Below are positions 1 through 4,193 of a stretch of DNA of 5,070 nucleotides, in pieces. The notes beneath the pieces are model-generated. The model saw only the letters and a program-made list of their open reading frames with translations. It was not told the origin of the DNA and ran no database searches. Numbering within the stretch: position 1 is the stretch's first letter; each line of letters begins with the position of its first letter. This DNA comes from Nitrospirota bacterium (GTDB lineage: Bacteria; Nitrospirota; UBA9217): assembly GCA_027456925.1 (NCBI GenBank), contig DAIDTZ010000183.1, forward strand, positions 1 through 5,070. The letters run 5' to 3'. Both the position numbers and the translations under genes were made by a program.

Positions 1-64
1 CATCCAGGTTGCGAGCGTGACCGTATGGGAATCAGACACGGCGTCGGCGAGCTACTTCGAGTAA
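1..64 (+). CDS. C-terminal fragment of a QueD / 6-pyruvoyl-tetrahydropterin synthase family protein (partial)
   Basis: The second forward frame is open from the window edge to a TAA at 62-64 and gives about 20 residues containing VTVWESDTASASY. This resembles the C-terminal strand of the PTPS/QueD family, where a hydrophobic strand leads into a W/Y-E-(S/T)-x-T pattern and the conserved Glu anchors the pterin ring. Family members make 6-carboxy-tetrahydropterin from dihydroneopterin triphosphate for queuosine and other 7-deazapurines, or act in pterin/folate synthesis. Only the tail is visible, so neither the zinc-binding histidines nor the active-site Cys can be checked and QueD cannot be separated from other PTPS types. 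A competing frame is open from base 1 to the TGA at 130-132, but its translation has no recognisable pattern. The next gene starts 92 bp downstream on the same strand. Confidence 0.6.
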   Translation, partial: IQVASVTVWESDTASASYFE

Positions 65-77
65 ACCATTTAGGTCG

Positions 78-102
78 CTCTGCACGTGCGCTGCGCACAG
101 AG
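78..102 (+). other. Bulged hairpin between the queD-like fragment and pmbA/tldE
   Basis: CTCTG (78-82) pairs with CAGAG (98-102), and TGCG (87-90) with CGCA (94-97) around a CTG loop. CACG (83-86) is left as a bulge on the 5' side. No T-run follows, so a classic intrinsic terminator is not supported. It may be a weak 3'-end structure of the upstream transcript or a chance pairing in GC-rich DNA. The rest of 65-156 shows no convincing promoter. Confidence 0.25.
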
Positions 103-156
103 GTATCAGAACGCGCAGAGTTCACAAACTGAAGCTCTCCCGTTCCTGAACTATCC

Positions 157-1500
157 ATGATTATCGACAAACGTATCGTTGAAAAGATTCTTTCCTTCGC
201 ATTATCCCGGAAGGCCGATGCAGCCGAGGTCTTTCTCCGGGCCTATTCTTCCACCTCCATCGAAGTAAAAGACCAGAAGGTCGATGCCTTCGACCGTGCC
301 AGGGATATCGGCGCCGGGCTTCGTGTCTTCGCGGGTGCGCGCATGGGGTTTGCCTTTACGACCGACCTTTCGGGCGGCGCGCTTGCGTCCCTTGCAGAGG
401 CGGCGGTCACGAACGCGCGATATACCGAACCCGACCAGTTTCATTCCCTTCCGGAAAAACCCGCATCAGCTTATCATACGGCCCGTATTCACGATCCCGA
501 GCTCGTCGCTCTGAGCGAGAAGGAAAAGATCGAACGGGTCATGGCCATGGAGCGCGAGGCCTTCGGTGTCGACGGCCGGATCAAACGCATCCGCAAGGCA
601 TCAGCGGATTTCTCCAATGCCGAGACCCTGATCATGAACACCAGAGGGGCCGAGGTTTTTTACACCAGTACGGCCTGTTCGTCGAGCATCGAGGTGGTTG
701 CCGAGGAAAGAGGCGAGTCGCAGGCGGGTTCGGATTTTGACGTGAACCGGTTTTATCGAAAACTCCTGATCGAGGAGGTCGGCCGCAGGGCCGCGCGGCG
801 CGCACTCGACCTGCTCGGCGCAAAACATATCGATTCCGTCAAGGCCCCGGTCGTCCTTGAAGCGACGGTGGCGCAGGAATTCCTCTCCCTGATGGCGGGC
901 GGGTTCTCAGCAGAGGGCGTCCAGAAGAAAAGGTCGCTCTTTATCGGCAAGCTGGGCCACGAAGTCGCGTCTCCGGTCATCACGGTGCTGGACGACGGAC
1001 TTCTTGAGGGAGGACTGGGGTCCGCGCCGTCGGACGACGAGGCCGTGCCCATGCAGAAAAAAAAAGTGATCGAAAAAGGGCGATTGGCCCTCTTTCTCTA
1101 TAACACCTTTACGGCGAACAAGGACAAAACCGTTTCTACGGGCAATGGTATGCGCGGCGGGTTCAAAGGCATTCCCGGTGTGGGCCTGACGAACCTTTAC
1201 ATCGAACAGGGCAAGCTTACGCCGGAAGAACTCATCGGTTCAATCGACAGGGGCCTTTATGTGACGGAGGTCATGGGCATGCATACCGCCAATCCCATCT
1301 CGGGAGATTTTTCCGTTGGAGCTACGGGGTTCTGGATCGAGAAGGGGAAAAAAGCCTATCCGGTCCGCGAGATCACCATTGCGGGGAATATCCTCGATCT
1401 TATGAAGCACGTGGATGCCGTGGGCAGCGACCTTCGCTTCTCCGGCAGGATCGGCAGCCCGTCGCTTCGCATCAAGGAACTTTCCATCGGAGGGAAGTGA
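157..1500 (+). CDS. pmbA: TldE/PmbA-family protein, non-catalytic-type partner of the TldD metalloprotease
   Basis: The 447-residue product matches the usual PmbA/TldE length of about 450. The N-terminal half (about 20-220) is the typical mixed alpha/beta region with a conserved GAGLRVF stretch at 53-59. The C-terminal half carries the family signature at 369-397 (VTEVMGMHTANPISGDFSVG and onward), preceded by GVGLTNLYIE at 341-350. TldD has a zinc-binding HExxxH motif; this protein lacks one, and its only near match, HEVAS at 268-272, lacks the second His and sits elsewhere. It is therefore TldE/PmbA-like. Known TldD/TldE pairs form a cytoplasmic heterodimeric protease that degrades unfolded peptides and processes microcins or RiPP precursors, and in E. 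coli is linked to CcdA turnover and gyrase-inhibitor phenotypes. No tldD is in the window. The ATG at 157 is the first in-frame start after the TGA at 130-132, and no strong Shine-Dalgarno precedes it. It converges on hflX. Confidence 0.92.
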   Translation: MIIDKRIVEKILSFALSRKADAAEVFLRAYSSTSIEVKDQKVDAFDRARDIGAGLRVFAGARMGFAFTTDLSGGALASLAEAAVTNARYTEPDQFHSLPEKPASAYHTARIHDPELVALSEKEKIERVMAMEREAFGVDGRIKRIRKASADFSNAETLIMNTRGAEVFYTSTACSSSIEVVAEERGESQAGSDFDVNRFYRKLLIEEVGRRAARRALDLLGAKHIDSVKAPVVLEATVAQEFLSLMAGGFSAEGVQKKRSLFIGKLGHEVASPVITVLDDGLLEGGLGSAPSDDEAVPMQKKKVIEKGRLALFLYNTFTANKDKTVSTGNGMRGGFKGIPGVGLTNLYIEQGKLTPEELIGSIDRGLYVTEVMGMHTANPISGDFSVGATGFWIEKGKKAYPVREITIAGNILDLMKHVDAVGSDLRFSGRIGSPSLRIKELSIGGK

Positions 1501-1506
1501 AGCAGG

Positions 1507-1526
1507 AAAAAAGCCGGTTCGTGGCT
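1507..1526 (-). terminator. Weak intrinsic-terminator candidate for hflX
   Basis: Read on the minus strand, AGCC (complement of 1523-1526) pairs with GGCT (complement of 1512-1515) across a 7-base ACGAACC loop and runs into six T's (complement of 1507-1512). The stem is only 4 bp, so this is tentative. It lies 26 bp past the hflX stop and just beyond the pmbA stop at 1500, so hflX transcription would end in the convergent gap. Confidence 0.35.
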
Positions 1527-1541
1527 GCTAGCTGATAGCAG
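1525..1541. repeat. Perfect 6-bp inverted repeat in the convergent pmbA/hflX gap
   Basis: CTGCTA (1525-1530) and TAGCAG (1536-1541) flank a 5-base GCTGA spacer. The hairpin lies between the two converging stop codons and could help end or stabilise either transcript. No T-run follows on the plus strand, so alone it is not a canonical terminator for pmbA. On the minus strand it precedes the weaker AGCC/GGCT hairpin and T-run. Confidence 0.4.
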
Positions 1542-1547
1542 TTGCCA

Positions 1548-1582
1548 TGAACTATGAACTCTGAACGTTGAACTCCGAACTG
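1548..1582. repeat. Degenerate 7-bp tandem repeat (TGAACTC-like, five units) overlapping the hflX 3' end
   Basis: Five consecutive heptamers in exact 7-bp register read TGAACTA, TGAACTC, TGAACGT, TGAACTC and CGAACTG. The core GAAC is in all five units and TGAAC in four. The array contains the hflX stop codon (1552-1554) and encodes its last nine residues (SSEFNVQSS). This suggests the repeat set the present C-terminus by expansion into, or mutation of, the original stop. Similar GAACT heptamer tracts are my recollection of intergenic repeats in some deltaproteobacterial genomes; that is not verified here. Confidence 0.7.
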
Positions 1583-3204
1583 TCTTCCTGCCACACTCTC
1601 TTTTCGATCTCCTTCAGCAAATCCCCGAACGTATCCTGCCTGATAGCCGAACAGGCCACCCCTTTGAACCGGCTCGCCATGGCTTTGGCCCAGAGCGGGT
1701 TCACCAGATCGACTTTGTTTAAGACCATGAGCTGAGGGATGTGATCAAGGCCGATCTCCTGTAAAAGAGTGTTCACCGATTCCATCTGCTGCTCGAACCG
1801 GGGATTGCTGATGTCCACGACATGGAGGATCAGGTCCGCGTCCTGCATTTCGTCAAGCGTGGCGCGGAACGCTCCCAGCAGGTCCTGCGGAAGGTCCTTG
1901 ATGAAACCCACCGTGTCGGTGATGACCACCTCGCGGTCGCGCGGGAAGCGAAGTCTTCGCGTGGCGGTGTAGAGCGTGGCAAAAAGCAGGTTTTCCGCCT
2001 TGACTTCCGATCTGGTGAGCGCATTGAACAGCGTGGACTTGCCCGCATTCGTGTAACCGGCGATCGAGACGATTGGAATATCGCTTTTGATCCGCCGTTC
2101 GCGCCGCTGGCTGCGGGCTTTCCCGAGAGCATCGAGCTGTTTTTCCAGTCTGCGGATCTTGTCCCGCGCCCGGCGCATGTCGACCTCGAGCCTCGTCTCG
2201 CCCGGGCCCCGCCCGCCGATGCCGCCGGTAAGCCGCGAGAGGGCCGTGGAGCGTTCCGACAATCTCGGCAGCCGGTACTTGAGTTGGGCAAGCTCGACCT
2301 GCACTTTGCCGTCGCCGCTGTGCGCCCTGCGCGCGAAGATGTCGAGGATAAGCTGGGTCCGGTCGATGACGCGCATTTCGGTGATGTCGCCTATTGCTTT
2401 TACCTGCGCGGGGGAGAGGTCCTGGTCGAAGACGATCAGGTCGGCGCCGAGCTGCTGGGAACGGATGATCAGCTCCTTGAGCTTCCCTTCGCCGAGAAGA
2501 TATTTGGGATTGATATCATGCAGCCGCTGGATAACCGCGTCGAGCACGGTGATGCCGTCGGTCCGGCTGAGCTCTTTCAGCTCCTCGACGGACTCTTCCT
2601 GCTCTTGCCTGCTTTTCTTCGATACGGAGACGAGGATCGCGCGGTCTTTCTTCGCAACTTCGAGCGCGGCCTGCGCCCGTTCCATCTGCCGTTCGATATC
2701 GGCGATGAATTCCGAGATGTCCAGCGAGAGCGCATGCACGGACTGAGGCGGCAGGACCTCGTAGAGCTTTTCCTCGGGATTGGGAGGAATGAGATAGGCG
2801 ATCGAGATCATTCCGGGAAGGCCGTCGGCCTGTACGGCGAGCGCGGCAATAAGGTCCATTCTGAGCAGCGCCAGGTCCGTCAGGTCTTCCTGGTTCAACG
2901 GCTGTCCCTTGAGATGGGTGTGGATGAAGCGGACTCCGCGAAGGCGTTTCGCGCCGAGACGATGTTCCGAGAGATCGGGGATGAGGATGTCCTTGTTCGT
3001 GCCGACGAGAACGTTTCTGACGCTTCCCGAGCGGTCGATAATGAGGCCGATTTGCCTGCCGATTTCCGCCGAGGCCTCGGAAAGCGCCCGCGCGGCTTCC
3101 GGCGTGATGACGGCATCGGGCGGCATTCTCCTGCGGTAGAGGCGTTCGAGCATTTTTGTTTCAGCAGGCTTAAGGCCTGTTATATTTCCGTGGATGGTCG
3201 GGAT
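1552..3204 (-). CDS. hflX: HflX-family ribosome-associated GTPase (probable AUC start)
   Basis: HflX binds the 50S subunit and in characterised bacteria splits stalled or heat-damaged 70S ribosomes using GTP. Numbering from the ATG at 3153, the HflX N-terminal domain covers about 1-150, a helical region rich in Lys/Glu about 150-200, and the conserved glycine-rich linker GGIGGRGPGETRLE lies at 310-323. The GTPase domain follows: P-loop GYTNAGKS 366-373, switch I FATLYTATR 391-399, DTVG 413-416, NKVD 479-482 and SA 502-503. The ATG at 3153 gives 533 residues but has no Shine-Dalgarno. Upstream codons continue in frame as PTIHGNITGLKPAETK, the N-terminus expected of long HflX forms, back to an AUC at 3202-3204 behind an AAGGAG. 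An in-frame TGA lies seven codons further up, with no ATG/GTG/TTG between. I therefore favour the AUC start (550 residues). The last nine residues come from a heptamer repeat. Switch I differs from the LDxTTR pattern I expect. Confidence 0.95.
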   Translation of the reverse strand: MPTIHGNITGLKPAETKMLERLYRRRMPPDAVITPEAARALSEASAEIGRQIGLIIDRSGSVRNVLVGTNKDILIPDLSEHRLGAKRLRGVRFIHTHLKGQPLNQEDLTDLALLRMDLIAALAVQADGLPGMISIAYLIPPNPEEKLYEVLPPQSVHALSLDISEFIADIERQMERAQAALEVAKKDRAILVSVSKKSRQEQEESVEELKELSRTDGITVLDAVIQRLHDINPKYLLGEGKLKELIIRSQQLGADLIVFDQDLSPAQVKAIGDITEMRVIDRTQLILDIFARRAHSGDGKVQVELAQLKYRLPRLSERSTALSRLTGGIGGRGPGETRLEVDMRRARDKIRRLEKQLDALGKARSQRRERRIKSDIPIVSIAGYTNAGKSTLFNALTRSEVKAENLLFATLYTATRRLRFPRDREVVITDTVGFIKDLPQDLLGAFRATLDEMQDADLILHVVDISNPRFEQQMESVNTLLQEIGLDHIPQLMVLNKVDLVNPLWAKAMASRFKGVACSAIRQDTFGDLLKEIEKRVWQEDSSEFNVQSS

Positions 3205-3210
3205 GGCGCT

Positions 3211-3216
3211 CTCCTT
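3211..3216 (-). promoter_or_regulatory. Shine-Dalgarno AAGGAG that decides the hflX start
   Basis: CTCCTT on the plus strand reads AAGGAG on the minus strand and lies 6 nt before the AUC at 3204-3202. It is the only good ribosome binding site near the hflX 5' end. Bases just before the ATG at 3153 (CTGAAACAAAA) contain none. Its spacing fits the AUC codon and not the ATG 51 bp further in. Confidence 0.65.
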
Positions 3217-3238
3217 GAGTCTTCAGGTTAAGACAGTT

Positions 3239-3264
3239 ACAGCGCAGGCAAGAACCTGCGCTGT
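3239..3264. repeat. 10-bp perfect hairpin at the predicted 5' end of the hflX mRNA
   Basis: ACAGCGCAGG (3239-3248) pairs perfectly with CCTGCGCTGT (3255-3264) around a CAAGAA loop. On the plus strand TTTT (3264-3267) follows, terminator-like, but no plus-strand gene needs it. On the minus strand the stem is followed by TAACTG with no T-run, so it is a poor terminator for the 3299-3805 gene. The predicted hflX start site lies at about 3262, so the mRNA would begin within or at this stem. A 5'-terminal stem-loop of this kind can protect an mRNA from decay. Confidence 0.6.
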
Positions 3265-3268
3265 TTTC

Positions 3269-3277
3269 ATTGTAGCA
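3269..3277 (-). promoter_or_regulatory. Extended -10 promoter candidate for hflX
   Basis: The minus strand reads TGC-TACAAT, an extended -10 (TGn plus five of six consensus bases). No good -35 lies 16-18 bp upstream, which extended -10 promoters can tolerate. The predicted start near 3262 gives a leader of about 58 nt. It lies downstream of the 3299-3805 stop, so hflX may have its own promoter even if read-through also occurs. Confidence 0.45.
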
Positions 3278-3298
3278 CATACTACGGGCTAACCTTGG

Positions 3299-3805
3299 CT
3301 ACTTCAGGACAAACACAATGTCATGCTCCCGGGCATGATCTTTTACCTTGAGACCGACGCTCTGGCCCGCTGCGGCCTGATCGATGTGCTGATGTTCGTA
3401 CTCCATGGACTCCACTGCCTGAGTGAAGTCGGTCGCCTGCCCTTTCACGTGAATGGTATTTCCTGTTCTGAGCGTTCCTTTGTTGATTTGTACCACTGCA
3501 ACGCTGAGATGGCTGTAGTAATGGGTCACCGTGCCGATGGCTTCTTCATTTGAGGCTGGTTCCTCCACCGGGGGGATTGTACGCGGAGGCGGGCCAGGTT
3601 CGATCATGGCCGGCTTGGACTTTATAGGCGTTCCCGCAGACTTTGACTTTTTTGCCGCTTTTTTTCTTCCAGGTTTCTTCGCGGATTTTTTAAGTGTTTT
3701 CTTTTTCGTGATTTTTTTCTTGGCGACTTTCTTTTTAGCCGTCTTTTTGACGGGTTTGCGGGAAGCGGCTTTCTTCTTACTCTTGCCCTTTATTGTTTTC
3801 GGCAT
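3299..3805 (-). CDS. Lysine-rich-tailed, EF-Tu domain-II-like small protein
   Basis: The 168-residue protein has three parts. Residues 1-65 form a strongly basic tail with about 29 lysines in repeated KKxAKK-like blocks, resembling histone H1 or AlgP-type tails. Residues 66-89 are a Pro/Glu-rich linker. Residues 90-168 (IGTVTHYYSHLSVAVVQ onward, including GNTIHVKGQATDFTQAVESM and GLKVKD) resemble the second beta-barrel domain of translational GTPases (EF-Tu/IF2), found alone in small 'translation elongation factor-like' proteins. No GTP-binding motif is present, so it is not a GTPase. A basic tail could bind rRNA or DNA; function is unknown. The ATG at 3805 follows an AGGAGG-type Shine-Dalgarno (complement of 3812-3819) at good spacing. 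It lies about 95 bp upstream of hflX on the same strand, suggesting a translation-related role. The tail's A-runs contain an in-frame A_AAA_AAG at codons 51-53. Confidence 0.85.
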   Translation of the reverse strand: MPKTIKGKSKKKAASRKPVKKTAKKKVAKKKITKKKTLKKSAKKPGRKKAAKKSKSAGTPIKSKPAMIEPGPPPRTIPPVEEPASNEEAIGTVTHYYSHLSVAVVQINKGTLRTGNTIHVKGQATDFTQAVESMEYEHQHIDQAAAGQSVGLKVKDHAREHDIVFVLK

Positions 3806-3861
3806 CGATAACCTCCTCCGTATTTTTTCGCTCTTTCATTCAGGAAGCATGAACCATCTTC

Positions 3862-3870
3862 ATTGTATCA
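3862..3870 (-). promoter_or_regulatory. Extended -10 promoter candidate for the lysine-rich-tail gene
   Basis: The minus strand reads TGA-TACAAT followed by GAAG, nearly the same as the hflX element (TGC-TACAAT-GAAA). No convincing -35 is seen; the 17-bp position holds CGATTG. The predicted start near 3855 gives a leader of about 50 nt ending in the AGGAGG ribosome binding site. Confidence 0.45.
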
Positions 3871-4012
3871 TAGGCGCGAGGAAACAATCGCGTTTAATCA
3901 AGACCGGGATCGATTTTTTTCATGGGGGGAACTTTTAAAATTGTAACAAAAAAGCAGTAAATTACAAGGCTAAAAGAAGCAAAATTGTGGATTGAGAGCC
4001 TAAATTGATGTC

Positions 4013-4041
4013 TTGACAGTTCACAACAAATATGGAATAAT
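4013..4041 (+). promoter_or_regulatory. Near-consensus sigma70 promoter for the FadL-type gene
   Basis: A perfect -35 TTGACA (4013-4018), exactly 17 bp of spacer and a -10 AATAAT (4036-4041, five of six consensus) point right. The predicted start is near 4048. The leader to the ATG at 4194 would be about 146 nt, long enough for the repeats and terminator-like hairpin found there. Confidence 0.75.
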
Positions 4042-4048
4042 CGCCCAT

Positions 4049-4076
4049 CAAACGATGTTTGCAGAACGATGTTTGC
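4049..4076. repeat. Perfect 12-bp direct repeat at the transcription start (operator candidate)
   Basis: AACGATGTTTGC occurs at 4051-4062 and again at 4065-4076, a 14-bp period. The first copy also lies in a dyad, CAAAC-GAT-GTTTG (4049-4061), and the second keeps part of it (GAACGATGTTTG). It sits at about +1 to +28 of the predicted promoter, a typical position for a repressor operator. It could instead act in the RNA leader. No regulator can be named. Confidence 0.6.
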
Positions 4077-4105
4077 TCGTAGGATTCTGGGATGAGCTTT
4101 TTTTT
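4075..4105 (+). terminator. Leader terminator / attenuator candidate
   Basis: GCTCGT (4075-4080) pairs with ATGAGC (4092-4097), one G-U pair included, around an 11-base loop, followed directly by eight T's (4098-4105). The stem is short, but the T-run is the best on the plus strand here. It lies about 57 nt after the predicted start and 88 bp before the FadL-type ATG. It would release a short leader RNA unless bypassed. Its left arm overlaps the end of the second 12-bp repeat. Confidence 0.5.
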
Positions 4106-4142
4106 GAGTCAAATAGTTTAGCAGTATCGAAACATTATTGAA

Positions 4143-4180
4143 GGTACTAAATTCACAAAGGGGTACTAAACTGACAAAGG
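4143..4180 (+). repeat. 19-bp tandem repeat abutting the FadL-type ribosome binding site
   Basis: GGTACTAAATTCACAAAGG (4143-4161) is followed immediately by GGTACTAAACTGACAAAGG (4162-4180), with 17 of 19 identical. The Shine-Dalgarno begins four bases later, so protein or RNA binding here could gate translation. A relic of repeated transposase-binding sites is also possible, but no transposase is in the window. Confidence 0.75.
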
Positions 4181-4183
4181 GAG

Positions 4184-4189
4184 AGGAGG
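4184..4189 (+). promoter_or_regulatory. Ribosome binding site of the FadL-type gene
   Basis: AGGAGG lies 4 nt before the ATG at 4194. It is a near-perfect Shine-Dalgarno with slightly short spacing, and it supports this start for the incomplete gene. Confidence 0.75.
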
Positions 4190-4193
4190 AAGC

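Larger units (their letters stand above)
3806..4193. other. 388-bp AT-rich divergent intergenic region
   Basis: This gap separates the minus-strand lysine-rich-tail gene from the plus-strand FadL-type gene. The left edge holds the minus-strand ribosome binding site and extended -10. Bases about 3890-4010 are AT-rich with no motif I can name, possibly an upstream element or nucleoid-protein site. From 4013 rightward come a sigma70 promoter, a 12-bp direct repeat, a hairpin with T-run and a 19-bp tandem repeat, each listed separately. A 72-codon minus-strand frame at 3894-4112 was judged non-coding. Confidence 0.7.

Noticed and set aside
1..132. Open frame from base 1 to the TGA at 130-132
   Set aside because: Translation is basic and unpatterned; the alternative frame ending at 64 has the PTPS-like C-terminal pattern.
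958..972. HEVAS in the PmbA-type protein as a zinc protease HExxH motif
   Set aside because: The second His is missing and it lies outside the TldD catalytic position; the rest fits TldE/PmbA.
2087..2746. 219-codon plus-strand open frame inside hflX
   Set aside because: Ser/Arg-rich low-information translation, fully inside hflX; antisense shadow.
1822..3231. 469-codon plus-strand open frame antisense to hflX
   Set aside because: It mirrors nearly all of hflX, has no family resemblance, and is a typical shadow in GC-rich coding DNA. The minus strand carries all HflX motifs.
3640..3660. Programmed -1 frameshift at the in-frame A_AAA_AAG in the lysine-rich tail
   Set aside because: Such heptamers are expected by chance in AAA/AAG-rich tails. 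I saw no clear stimulatory structure, and the -1 frame stops after about 33 codons with no domain.
3531..3938. 135-codon plus-strand frame with Phe/Leu-rich stretches resembling a membrane protein
   Set aside because: The hydrophobic run is the reverse complement of the lysine codons of the 3299-3805 gene; the minus-strand frame has the ribosome binding site and recognisable domain.
3894..4112. 72-codon minus-strand frame in the AT-rich intergenic region
   Set aside because: No clear ribosome binding site or family resemblance, and it overlaps the strong plus-strand promoter and repeats.
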